Made by a program: the position numbers and the translations under genes. From Chloroflexota bacterium (GTDB lineage Bacteria > Chloroflexota > Anaerolineae > Caldilineales > Caldilineaceae), in contig QEUW01000265.1 in assembly GCA_003577005.1 (NCBI GenBank), positions 1 through 10,989 of the forward strand: a stretch of 10,989 nt of DNA, in the 5' to 3' direction. Positions 1 to 6,351 of this stretch are shown in pieces (position 1 is the first letter of the stretch; each line of letters opens with the position of its first letter). The notes below the pieces were generated by a model. That model saw only the letters and a list, made by a program, of their open reading frames with translations. It was not told the origin of the DNA and did no database searches.

Positions 1-126
1 GTTGAGGACCAGGAATTCCGCCTCGCCGGGCCCCAGGCCCAACCGCTCTTCGAGCGCCGCACGCGGGCTGGGGTCTTCGGTGCGGATAAGCACACCGCCA
101 ATGTCGAAAATAATTGCCTTGATCAT
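1..126 (-). CDS. HAD-superfamily hydrolase, N-terminal fragment (runs off the left edge)
   Basis: Only the first 42 codons are present; the gene continues beyond position 1. The translation begins MIKAIIFDIGGVLIRTED, the N-terminal motif I of haloacid dehalogenase-like hydrolases. Family knowledge: the first Asp of this motif (residue 8) is the nucleophile that forms the phospho- or acyl-aspartyl intermediate, and the enzymes are cytoplasmic phosphatases, phosphoglucomutases or dehalogenases. The second, acid/base Asp of the usual DxD motif is Gly here (DIGG), a variant seen in many HAD-IA phosphatases of the FDxGGVL type. A GAGGA Shine-Dalgarno site lies at 133-137, six bases before the ATG, which supports the start. 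The gene is divergent from the sugar-binding protein at 419, so the two may share a control region. The substrate cannot be told from this fragment. Confidence 0.85.
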   Translation of the reverse strand, partial: MIKAIIFDIGGVLIRTEDPSPRAALEERLGLGPGEAEFLVLN

Positions 127-418
127 TACTCTTCCTCGTAAAAATTGCGAGGGTAGTGGTCGCTGGATGTTCGCACATAGGCGTGCAAACAGAGTCGTCC
201 AGACAAGCTGCCACCTTCCCTACGGTCACCTGCCTTGAGTTTGGATACACCTATCTGGTCAGCGCCAGTTGCAGCGATGCAGCGCAAATGATAAACTAAG
301 ACAAGGCAGAGGATGCAATCGCGTACCGCTTTGGCTACGCAGCGTTCGCGATTCCCCTTCTTCCAAAACAGCTTCTGTCTACCAGCCGACCGCATTGAGA
401 TAGACAAGGAGGTTTGCC
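127..418. promoter_or_regulatory. Divergent intergenic region and leader of the sugar-binding protein
   Basis: This 292-base gap separates two divergent genes and should hold both promoters. A weak sigma-70-like pair faces right: TTGCAG at 269-274 and TAAACT at 292-297 with 17 bases between, only 3/6 and 4/6 matches. If used, it leaves a leader of roughly 110 bases. In that leader two alternative stems are visible: AATCGCG (317-323) with CGCGATT (347-353), and a smaller hairpin at 321-340 (GCGTACC with GGCTACGC, one bulge). They share bases and so exclude each other. A strong AAGGAGGT ribosome site stands at 406-413. I see no clear operator dyad for a LacI-type sugar regulator. Confidence 0.35.
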
Positions 419-1762
419 ATGCAGTACAAGCGACTCTGGTCCGCCCTGGCTTTGGTGGCAGCGATGGCGCTGCTGATGGCAGCGTGTACCCCTGTGGCCC
501 CTGGCGCACCCGTGGCCGAGAGTGGCGCCCCGGCTGGCGCCGAGGGAGTTACGACCCTTACCTGGGCCATGTGGGGTAGCCCCGAAGAATTGCGCACACA
601 CGAAACTGTCCGCGATGCTTTTATGGCCGAACATCCCGAGATCAACATCGAGATGGTGAGCTACCCGTGGAATGATTATTTTACCGCCATGCAGACAGCC
701 TGGGCCAGCGGCGACTCGGCGGTCATCCCCGATGTGCTCTTCCTCTTCCCGGTGCCCCGTTACGCCGCCGACGGCGTGTTGGAGAATCTGGACCCCTATA
801 TCGAAGCAGCCGGTTACGATCTGAGCGACTACTGGCCGGCGCTGCTTGAATCGGCCATGTACGAAGGCAGTGTCTACGGCTTTCCGCGCGATATTGGCCT
901 GGAAGTGCTCTATTACAACAAGGATATCTTCGATGAGGCTGGGGTCTCCTATCCCGACGACACCTGGACGTGGGACGACCTGCTGGCCGCCGCCGAACAA
1001 TTGACCATCGTCGAAGCAACCGGCCAGGTGACCCGCTATGCCCTTGGCATGGAAGGTGGTAAATACCAGTTATGGGTGGGTCAGAACGGCGGCAGCATTC
1101 TGGATGACATGCGCAATCCATCCGAATGTACGCTCGATGAGCCGGCGGCCATGGAAGGCGTCCAGTTTTTTGCCGGCATGATGAACAACAACTACGCCAT
1201 GCGCGATGCCAATCTGAGCCAGGCCGGTGGCGATGCGGCTGTCTTTAGCAGCAGCCAGGTGGCGATGATCATTCAGAACGCCAGCCGTGTCTCGCAGTTC
1301 AACGCCGCAGAGATGAACTATGATGTGGCCGTCGTGCCGATCCCCGAAGGTGGGCAACGAGCAGCAGCTGCGGATGGTGCGGCCTGGGTCATGAGCTCGG
1401 GCAGCGACAACAAAGATGCAGCCTGGACCTTTCTGAGCTGGCTCCAGAGCACCGATGGCGGCCAGCGGATCTACACAGCTTCGGGCGAAATCTTCCCGGC
1501 GCTGCAATCCACAGCCCGCTCGGATGTCTTCTTGCAGGCCGACCAGCCTCCGGCCAATCGCCAGGCCTTTCTCACCGAAGGCGAAAACGCCAAGGTAGGG
1601 CGCAACGGCTACTTCCCTGAGTGGGGTGAGCTGAACGACTCGATAATCAGCCCCGCCATGCAGCGCATCTGGGTCGGCGAGGCCACCCCTGAAGAAGTGT
1701 TGCCTGCACTGTGTGAGCAGGTCGATGCGTTCCTCGCCGCCAATAACTATCCGCGTGAGTAG
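419..1762 (+). CDS. ABC transporter sugar-binding lipoprotein (CUT1 type, SBP_bac_1)
   Basis: This 447-residue protein has the length and pattern of extracellular solute-binding proteins of carbohydrate ABC importers. The N-terminus is a lipoprotein signal: MQYKRLW, a hydrophobic stretch to about residue 19, and a relaxed lipobox LMAAC with the lipidated Cys at residue 23, followed by a Pro/Ala/Gly-rich tether. The mature part opens with TLTWAMWGSPEE and continues with FMAEHPEINIEMV, VPDVLFL-like, YGFPRDIGLEVLYYNKDIFDEAG and TWDDLLAAAEQLT segments, the order expected for the family. Role by family: captures a mono- or oligosaccharide outside the membrane and delivers it to an MFS-independent two-permease channel. 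An AAGGAGGT site at 406-413, six bases before the ATG, fixes the start. No permease gene follows; the next features are palindromes and a terminator, so it is either an orphan or its permeases and ATPase lie elsewhere. The ligand cannot be predicted from sequence alone. Confidence 0.92.
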   Translation: MQYKRLWSALALVAAMALLMAACTPVAPGAPVAESGAPAGAEGVTTLTWAMWGSPEELRTHETVRDAFMAEHPEINIEMVSYPWNDYFTAMQTAWASGDSAVIPDVLFLFPVPRYAADGVLENLDPYIEAAGYDLSDYWPALLESAMYEGSVYGFPRDIGLEVLYYNKDIFDEAGVSYPDDTWTWDDLLAAAEQLTIVEATGQVTRYALGMEGGKYQLWVGQNGGSILDDMRNPSECTLDEPAAMEGVQFFAGMMNNNYAMRDANLSQAGGDAAVFSSSQVAMIIQNASRVSQFNAAEMNYDVAVVPIPEGGQRAAAADGAAWVMSSGSDNKDAAWTFLSWLQSTDGGQRIYTASGEIFPALQSTARSDVFLQADQPPANRQAFLTEGENAKVGRNGYFPEWGELNDSIISPAMQRIWVGEATPEEVLPALCEQVDAFLAANNYPRE

Positions 1763-1776
1763 AATATGATCAAAGT

Positions 1777-1800
1777 GGTGAGGGGTGCGCACCCCTCACC
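1777..1800. repeat. 24-base perfect palindrome after the sugar-binding protein gene
   Basis: The 12-base arm GGTGAGGGGTGC is followed directly by its exact reverse complement GCACCCCTCACC. It starts 14 bases after the stop codon at 1762. As RNA it would form a 10-bp GC-rich hairpin with a GCGC loop. There is no T-run after it, so it is not a classical intrinsic terminator, but it could act as a 3'-end stabiliser or a factor-dependent stop. Its arm resembles the inner part of the larger palindrome at 3139-3200 (GGTAGGGGGCG), which suggests a repeat family. Confidence 0.75.
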
Positions 1801-1852
1801 CGTGACAATTTCTTTGCTCCGGTATTCGGTGTGTCTTCAATCACTAAGAGGG

Positions 1853-1922
1853 TACGCAGTTGCTCAGGTGCGATGCACTTGCAAAGTGCGTTGCACCTCT
1901 CGAGAACGAATCCAACTGCGTA
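1853..1922 (+). ncRNA. Nested-stem structured element, possible small RNA or REP-like repeat
   Basis: An outer 10-bp perfect stem, TACGCAGTTG (1853-1862) with CAACTGCGTA (1913-1922), encloses a 15-bp stem: AGGTGCGATGCACTT (1866-1880) with AAGTGCGTTGCACCT (1884-1898) around a GCA loop. The only two departures from perfect pairing in the inner stem, at bases 7 and 9 of the arm, are both G-U wobbles. That means the pairing is better as RNA of this strand than as DNA, which favours a transcribed structure. A terminator follows 16 bases downstream (1939-1974). No known RNA family is recognised. The alternative is a dispersed palindromic repeat; the inner arm is nearly self-repeating (GGTGC, GCAC), which also suits a REP-type element. 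Confidence 0.45.
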
Positions 1923-1938
1923 ATTCCTATCACTACCC

Positions 1939-1974
1939 AAAGCGACACTCGCCGCTGTGTGAGTGCCGTTTTTT
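1939..1974 (+). terminator. Rho-independent terminator
   Basis: The left arm AAAGCGACACTC (1939-1950) pairs with GAGTGCCGTTTT (1961-1972) around a ten-base loop, with one A-C mismatch and one G-U pair; the T-run covers 1969-1974. It is the only canonical hairpin-plus-T-run terminator between the two flanking plus-strand genes. It would end either the sugar-binding-protein transcript or a separate small transcript carrying the 1853-1922 structure. Confidence 0.7.
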
Positions 1975-1975
1975 A

Positions 1976-2211
1976 TTGTGGTGGCGAACTTTCCCCCACT
2001 CTGGTGCGTTTATGAACCATCCCCGCCTGCTGCGAACCTGGTCGGCGCGACCACAAAGTTGCCCCACATTGAGCCGTGCCGTGCGTTCACAGGTCGAACC
2101 AGTACGGTTCTTATATTGTAAGGGTGTACCTGGCCTGGGTGATGCACGTTTGTACGCTGGGTGCGACCACGATGAAAGTCGTGCTACGACCTTAAAAGGA
2201 GAAGAAGAAAA
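1976..2211 (+). promoter_or_regulatory. Upstream region of the secreted Pro/Thr-linker protein
   Basis: These 236 bases lie between the terminator and the next gene, so a promoter for that gene is expected here. The best -10-like hexamer is TATATT at 2112-2117, in the only AT-rich patch; a TTCACA at 2086-2091 is 20 bases upstream, too far for a normal -35. The ribosome site AAGGAG is at 2196-2201, ten bases before the ATG. Nothing else convincing is visible. A reading frame open across much of the whole gap (1766-2215) runs through the palindrome, stems and terminator and is not believed to be coding. Confidence 0.3.
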
Positions 2212-3105
2212 ATGAAAAATCGGATCTGGCTAAGCCTTGTGATCGCCATCGCGCTGCTGGCGCTGCTGGCCATCGGTGTCATGGCGCAGAATACCGTCAT
2301 AGACCCTGACGATGCAGAGGAGGCGGGCGCAGCCTTTGTCGAGATCGAGCCGGTGACGGCCACTGTCCGCCAGCGCGTGCCTGTCTCTGTCACACTGCGC
2401 ATCCCGCTGGGGACGACCGAAACGCAGACGGTGACAATCCCAATGCTGCTGAGTCTTGACCTCCAGATCAGTCTGGGTGAATTCATCAGCCCGTCGTTGG
2501 CTTTGACAGCAGAGCTCGGCACAGTAGGTCTGATCACGACGCCGTTGACTGCCACTGTGGGCACAGCCACGCCGACGCCGCTACCGCCCACGCCGACGCC
2601 GCTACCGCCCACGCCGACGCCGTTGCCGCCCACGCCGACGCCGTTGCCACCCACACCGGTCCCGACCTCCGTCGTAACGACAACCGAACCAATCACGGAG
2701 ACCGCACCGGTCACCGACACCGAAACCGTGACGGAGACTGAATCACCCGACGAGCCGGAATCTGATTCGGGCGCCGTTGTATTGCCCAACTGTTCGGACC
2801 CACGCTCGGTGATTGTCTTCCCTGGCGTCAACCAGACGCTCGCGGGCACAGTGGATATCGTCGGTTCAGCAACGCACGAGAACTTCCAGTATTACAAGCT
2901 GGAATATGCCATCGGGGCCGACGCCAGCCCGGCAGCCGATTATTTTTGGTTTGGCGGGGGCAACAGCCCGGTGGAGAGCGGTGTGCTCGCCCCCTTTGAT
3001 ACGCAGGAACTGCCCAACGGCGCCTATACGGTGCGGCTGACAGTGGTCGATAACACCGGCAACTTCCCTGCGCCGTGTTCGGTGACGGTGCAGGTGGAGA
3101 ATTAG
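2212..3105 (+). CDS. Secreted protein with Thr/Pro repeat linker and C-terminal Ig-like domain
   Basis: A 297-residue exported protein of unknown function. Residues 1-26 form a Sec signal peptide (MKNR, a long Leu/Ala core, cleavage probably after VMAQ or VMA). Residues 27-118 are a beta-rich, Thr/Val-rich domain. Residues 120-147 are four exact 7-residue copies of TPTPLPP, a flexible extracellular linker of a kind common in Chloroflexota surface proteins. Residues 150-185 are Thr/Glu/Asp-rich. From about residue 193 to the end (NCSDPRSVIVFPGVNQTL to CSVTVQVEN) is an Ig-like beta-sandwich ending in NGAYTVRLTVVDNTGN, with two Cys (near residues 194 and 289) placed to form a disulfide across the domain. 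No catalytic motif, sortase signal or C-terminal membrane segment is seen. The role is probably surface binding or structural. It converges with the isomerase gene across a large palindrome. Confidence 0.85.
   Translation: MKNRIWLSLVIAIALLALLAIGVMAQNTVIDPDDAEEAGAAFVEIEPVTATVRQRVPVSVTLRIPLGTTETQTVTIPMLLSLDLQISLGEFISPSLALTAELGTVGLITTPLTATVGTATPTPLPPTPTPLPPTPTPLPPTPTPLPPTPVPTSVVTTTEPITETAPVTDTETVTETESPDEPESDSGAVVLPNCSDPRSVIVFPGVNQTLAGTVDIVGSATHENFQYYKLEYAIGADASPAADYFWFGGGNSPVESGVLAPFDTQELPNGAYTVRLTVVDNTGNFPAPCSVTVQVEN
2569..2652 (+). repeat. Four tandem 21-base repeats encoding TPTPLPP
   Basis: Four in-frame 21-base units (2569-2589, 2590-2610, 2611-2631, 2632-2652) each encode TPTPLPP. Units 1 and 2 are identical; units 3 and 4 share a CTA-to-TTG leucine codon change and unit 4 has one further change. 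The pattern points to duplication in two steps and to likely copy-number variation between strains. A partly matching fifth unit (TPVPT) follows. Confidence 0.9.
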
Positions 3106-3138
3106 GGGCGGTTGCGACCTCGCTCTGCCAGGAGCCTG

Positions 3139-3200
3139 CGATGCGGTTATGAATGGTAGGGGGCGTTCGCGAACGCCCCCTACCATTCATAACCGCATCG
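3139..3200. repeat. 62-base perfect palindrome between convergent genes
   Basis: Two 31-base arms are exact reverse complements with no spacer; the centre TTCG|CGAA lies between 3169 and 3170. The arm starts CGATGCGGTTATGAATGG (3139-3156) and continues with a G-rich core. It begins 34 bases after the stop of the secreted-protein gene and ends 3 bases before the stop codon of the isomerase gene read from the other side. It could fold into a very stable hairpin from either transcript and thus serve as a two-way transcription barrier. It lacks a T-run in either direction. It may be a member of a dispersed repeat family. Confidence 0.9.
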
Positions 3201-3203
3201 TTA

Positions 3204-4061
3204 TCACGACAGATCAACCCCAACCGGCTCAGCGATGCGCCGGATTGCCGCGATCGACTGGCGCATCCCTTCGACACAGTCGCCGCCGGGGCAATAGTGT
3301 GGCTCCAACGTCAGCGCACCGGTGTAGCCGGTATCATGGAGCCAGCGCAGTTGGGCATGATAGTCGGTGTCGCCAGCGCCGATGACGGTCGCCGAAGACT
3401 TCCCTAGCGCCGGGTTGTAGCGGCTATCTTTGAGATGAACCTGGGCAATACGACCGGCGAAGTGGGCAAAATCGGCGGCGCGCGGTGGCATTCCTCGATG
3501 GGTCGAATTGCCTGGGTCCCAGATGAACTGGAACCGTGCATCGGCAAAGCGTTGCGCCGCCTCAGCCAATTCGGCGGAAGTGCCGATAAAACAGGCGCCC
3601 TCGTTTTCGAGACAGGGTATGACACCGCTGCCCGCCGTGGCGTCAAGCGTCGCCTCCACCGCTGCGGTCAGCGCCGGCCAGAAATCTGCGCCCTCCTGCC
3701 GCCAGAACGAGAAGATGCGCAAATAGGGTGCGCCAAAGAGTTGGGCAAGGCGGACGCCACGCGGCAGCAACGCCACGTGATCGGCATAGGTGAGCGGGCG
3801 GGCGCCGTGCGTGTGGCCCTGGTCATCGGCCTCCTGGCCAGGGAACGTGCATTTGAAGAAGGGAGTCGCCAGCCCCGTTACACGCATCCCGTAGCGCGCC
3901 AGCAAACGTTGCGTCTGCTCGACCTGTTCATCGCTTAGGTCGATCACGTTGACGCCGTCTACAGCACGCAGGTCGATGGCCCGCAGCCCCCACTCGGCGC
4001 CCAGCCGCAACGCTGTTTCAAAGTCGATCTTCATTTCGTCGGGCAGATACGAGAGGAACAT
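3204..4061 (-). CDS. Sugar phosphate isomerase/epimerase-like TIM barrel (xylose isomerase-like/AP endonuclease 2 family)
   Basis: The 285-residue protein is the usual length for this family of cytoplasmic metal-dependent isomerases and epimerases acting on ketoses, inositols or their derivatives. The expected metal-ligand motifs occur in order (numbering from this start): Glu152 in CLENEG, Asp182 in FIWDPGN, His209 in QVHLKD, and Glu253 in LTLEPHY, so the active site looks intact. The N-terminus (MFLSYLPDEMKIDFETALRLG) and EWGLRAIDLRAV fit the first barrel strand and helix. An in-frame ATG lies four codons upstream (4073), but a GGAGG at 4067-4071, five bases before the ATG at 4061, selects the inner start; the outer ATG has no ribosome site. 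It probably works in sugar or polyol breakdown, in line with the sugar-binding protein nearby. The exact substrate is not predictable. Confidence 0.88.
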   Translation of the reverse strand: MFLSYLPDEMKIDFETALRLGAEWGLRAIDLRAVDGVNVIDLSDEQVEQTQRLLARYGMRVTGLATPFFKCTFPGQEADDQGHTHGARPLTYADHVALLPRGVRLAQLFGAPYLRIFSFWRQEGADFWPALTAAVEATLDATAGSGVIPCLENEGACFIGTSAELAEAAQRFADARFQFIWDPGNSTHRGMPPRAADFAHFAGRIAQVHLKDSRYNPALGKSSATVIGAGDTDYHAQLRWLHDTGYTGALTLEPHYCPGGDCVEGMRQSIAAIRRIAEPVGVDLS

Positions 4062-4066
4062 CACCA

Positions 4067-4071
4067 CCTCC
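4067..4071 (-). promoter_or_regulatory. Ribosome binding site that decides the isomerase start
   Basis: Read on the minus strand this is GGAGG, five bases before the ATG at 4061. It lies inside the first codons of the longer reading frame (MEVVM), which has no ribosome site of its own before 4073. Confidence 0.75.
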
Positions 4072-4159
4072 ATGAAGGTTTATTGGGAGTAGCGAATCGG
4101 ATGAATTCCTTATGAAAAGTCGTAGACACAAGCTGCTGGTCAAGTTGCGCAAAAACGCA

Positions 4160-4209
4160 TCAGCAGCCCATAATGCTGCCAGCCCTGTCTCAGGACGACA
4201 GGCTGCTGA
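4160..4209. other. Competing inverted repeats in a divergent intergenic region
   Basis: The 205-base gap between the isomerase and the glycosidase gene contains TCAGCAGCC (4160-4168) and its exact complement GGCTGCTGA (4201-4209). A second stem, CCTGTC (4184-4189) with GACAGG (4197-4202), shares bases with the first, so only one can form. If within the glycosidase leader this could be a switch, but no T-run follows and no known riboswitch is recognised. No convincing promoter could be assigned; TATACC at 4218-4223 has no -35 partner. Confidence 0.3.
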
Positions 4210-4278
4210 GTATTGAGTATACCAGACGTTCAGGCACGAGCAGAAGCGAGCCTGGGCTGGATCGAATGGAGTTGCTGA

Positions 4279-5409
4279 TTGGCCGTCTATTTTCGCAATC
4301 GTCCTCTTTCGCACTGGTGGCTTGCGTTCCTGGGGCTCTTTGCCCTTGCAGCGATCGGACTGGCTGTGGCGCGTTGGGTGGATCGAACAGCAGTGCCGCT
4401 CGGCCCCCAACAGACCGTGCGGACCATCAACCCCAAGATGGGTATCCACACGCGGCTTACCGACGAGGTCGAGCCGTGGAAGATCAAACGCTCGCTCGAA
4501 ATGGTGCGTGAGATGGGCGCGCCGTGGATCGTCGAATACTTTCCGTGGGCTTACGTCGAGGAGTCACCGGGTCGGTACAACTGGGTTCACGCCGACCTGG
4601 TCGTGGATCACGCCAGCCGCCAGGGGTTGACTATCATAGCGCGCCTCGGTTTTGTGCCGGAATGGGCGCGGCCGCGCGATACGACGCCACTCTATCTCGA
4701 CGAAGAGCGCTTTGTCGATTTTGCGAATTTTGCCGCTCGCTTTGTGCAGCGCTACGCCGGCAAAGTCGGCTACGTGATCATCTGGAATGAGCCAAACCTG
4801 AGTCTGGAATGGAGCTACGCGCCGGTCGAAGTCGAGAAGTACGCGGCCATGTTGCGCACCGTCTATCCGGCAGTGAAGGAGGCGAATCCAGAAATCCAGG
4901 TGTTGGCCGGCGCCCTCGCCCCCACGCTGGCGCCACCCGGTAGCCCCGATGGCGTCAACGACCTGGAATATCTCCAGGCCCTCTACGATGCGGGTGCGGC
5001 CCCTTTTTTCGACATCCTGGCTATCCACTCGTACGGCTGGTATTTTGACCCTGACGAACCGGCTGCGCCCGACCTGATCAATTTCCGGCGCGCCGAACTG
5101 CTGCGCGAGATCATGGTTGCGAATGGTGACGCCGCCAAGCCCGCCATGATCACCGAGGCCGGGTGGAATGACCACCCCCGCTGGACGCGCGCTGTGCGCC
5201 CGGCCCAGCGCATCGCCTATACCCTCCGCGCCTACGAGATCGCCCAAACGGAGTGGCCGTGGCTGCAAGCGCTCTGTTTTTGGGTCTTTCGCTATCCCTG
5301 GGATGCCCGCTCTTACCAGGACTATTACACCTTCGTCCGCACGGACTTTGAGCCAAAGCCTATCTACACCGAGGTGCAGCGGTATGCCGCCGGCGAGGTG
5401 GCGCAGTGA
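4279..5409 (+). CDS. Membrane-anchored glycoside hydrolase-like protein, clan GH-A (GH39/GH5-like)
   Basis: A 376-residue protein with a positively charged N-terminus (RNR), one hydrophobic segment at about residues 12-32, then an extracytoplasmic TIM barrel. Clan GH-A landmarks are in place: the barrel start (GIHTRL), EYFPWAYVEESPGRYNW, the acid/base Glu171 in YVIIWNEPN, His250 in AIHSYGWY, and a likely nucleophile Glu293 in MITEAGW. By family this is a retaining glycosidase (beta-xylosidase, glucanase, galactanase or similar); the sugar specificity is not clear. The start is a TTG directly after an in-frame stop, supported by GGAG at 4268-4271 with a 7-base spacer; the next ATG (residue 54) would remove the membrane anchor. 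It overlaps the following binding-protein gene by 4 bases, so the two are probably made together. Confidence 0.82.
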   Translation: MAVYFRNRPLSHWWLAFLGLFALAAIGLAVARWVDRTAVPLGPQQTVRTINPKMGIHTRLTDEVEPWKIKRSLEMVREMGAPWIVEYFPWAYVEESPGRYNWVHADLVVDHASRQGLTIIARLGFVPEWARPRDTTPLYLDEERFVDFANFAARFVQRYAGKVGYVIIWNEPNLSLEWSYAPVEVEKYAAMLRTVYPAVKEANPEIQVLAGALAPTLAPPGSPDGVNDLEYLQALYDAGAAPFFDILAIHSYGWYFDPDEPAAPDLINFRRAELLREIMVANGDAAKPAMITEAGWNDHPRWTRAVRPAQRIAYTLRAYEIAQTEWPWLQALCFWVFRYPWDARSYQDYYTFVRTDFEPKPIYTEVQRYAAGEVAQ

Positions 5410-6215
5410 AACGCTGGTGGTGGCCGGCAGCCCTGGCCGTGTTGATCGTGATCGCCCTGGTTCTGCTGGTGGACCGGGAGGAGGCGCTGCGTCTCTTCCC
5501 GGCGCGCGACTGGACCTGGCAGGCAATGCAGAGCCGCGGTGTCTGGCGTGTGGGGCTTGACCCCAGCTTTCCCCCCTTCGAGCAGTTGAACGAGGCCGGC
5601 CACCCCGTCGGCTTTGATGTCGATCTTGCCCATCGCCTGGCCGAGCAGTGGAACATGGAGGTGGAAATCGTGGCGATTGGTTTTGACAGTCTGTTCGATG
5701 CCGTGCGGACCGGGCAAGTGGATAGCGTCGTCAGCGCCTATCCGTACGACCCGCGCCTGACGCGCGACGTGCGTTTTTCGACCCCCTACTTTGACGCCGG
5801 CATCCGCCTGGCCGTCCGGGCCGATTCCCCGCTTCAGGAGGTTTCAGAACTGGCCGGCCAGACTGTGGCAGTGGAATGGGGCAGCATGAGCGATATGGTG
5901 GGGCGCCGGCTCCAGCGTGAGCTGCCGACGCTCCAACTGGCGCAGTACGCTACCCCCGCAGAGTCGGTGCAGGCGCTGCTCAATGACCCGGCGGTCAGCG
6001 CGGCGCTGGTAGATAACGTCACGCTCCGGCAGGCCGAGGCGAGCGGGCTGCCCCTCAAAGCCGTCGGGCCGGTGCTGGAAAGCAACCCGTACGTGATCGT
6101 CATGCCGCGCACGGGCCGTCTGTTGCAAGAGCGGGTGGAGGAGGCGCTGCAAACCTTGCGCGAGCGCGGGACCCTGGATGCGCTGGAGCAAACCTGGTTT
6201 GCGACCATGCCCTAG
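5406..6215 (+). CDS. Substrate-binding protein, SBP_bac_3 family, membrane-anchored
   Basis: A 269-residue type II periplasmic-binding-like protein. Residues 3-22 (WWWPAALAVLIVIALVLLVD) form a signal anchor with no lipobox Cys. The binding domain starts around residue 43 with GVWRVGLDPSFPPFEQLNE, then GFDVDLAHRLAEQWNMEVE, FDSLFDAVRTGQVDSVVSA, DVRFSTPYFDAGIRLAV and LAGQTVAVEWGSMSD, the standard order for amino-acid and polar-solute binding proteins. It ends with a TLRERGTLDALEQTWF helix, typical of the C-terminus. The start is GTG within a GTGA overlap with the glycosidase stop, preceded by GAGGT at 5395-5399 (6-base spacer), so translation is probably coupled. No permease or ATPase gene follows; an inverted-repeat element begins at the stop codon. 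It may capture a product or cell-wall fragment, or act as a sensor; this is inference. Confidence 0.88.
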   Translation: MKRWWWPAALAVLIVIALVLLVDREEALRLFPARDWTWQAMQSRGVWRVGLDPSFPPFEQLNEAGHPVGFDVDLAHRLAEQWNMEVEIVAIGFDSLFDAVRTGQVDSVVSAYPYDPRLTRDVRFSTPYFDAGIRLAVRADSPLQEVSELAGQTVAVEWGSMSDMVGRRLQRELPTLQLAQYATPAESVQALLNDPAVSAALVDNVTLRQAEASGLPLKAVGPVLESNPYVIVMPRTGRLLQERVEEALQTLRERGTLDALEQTWFATMP

Positions 6216-6296
6216 AAATTATCTCAAAATCTCTGTGCCACACCGGTGCTGCTCGGTAGAGTTCCAGCGCCACAACCGATTTTGAGGTAATTTTTA
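6213..6296. repeat. 84-base inverted-repeat element overlapping a stop codon (MITE-like or terminator)
   Basis: The arms AAATTATCTCAAAATC (6216-6231) and GATTTTGAGGTAATTT (6278-6293) pair over 16 bases with one G-U. Pairing extends to 6213 and 6296, taking in the TAG stop of the binding-protein gene, to 19 bp in total. The 46-base interior folds further: TGTG (6234-6237) with CACA (6271-6274), and GTGCTG (6246-6251) with CAGCGC (6265-6270). The triplet TAG occurs at both ends (6213-6215 and 6295-6297), as a short target duplication would. The T-run in the right arm (6291-6295) allows a terminator role for the plus-strand operon; the A-run in the left arm gives the same for the convergent gene. 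AT-rich arms contrast with the GC-rich surroundings. Confidence 0.7.
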
Positions 6297-6351
6297 GTCG
6301 CTGGCTTGCCACCTCGTGTTGTAGTTTCAAGCAGCGACGCACCGCTATCCC

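Noticed and set aside
335..1000. A 221-codon minus-strand open frame
   Set aside because: It is antisense to the sugar-binding protein and shows no family motif.
1766..2215. A 149-codon plus-strand open frame filling the gap between two genes
   Set aside because: It runs through a perfect palindrome, two long stems and a terminator, has no ribosome site, and its Arg/Ser/Cys-rich translation matches no domain style.
2569..2652. Possible CRISPR or iteron array
   Set aside because: The 21-base units are directly tandem with no spacers, in frame, and encode a normal linker.
2184..2849. A minus-strand open frame with striking GVGVGG repeats
   Set aside because: The repeats are simply the complement of the TPTPLPP coding repeat; the plus-strand protein has a signal peptide and ribosome site.
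4564..5526. A 320-codon minus-strand open frame
   Set aside because: It lies antisense to the glycosidase and binding-protein genes, both of which have clear family motifs; it is a shadow of their codon bias.
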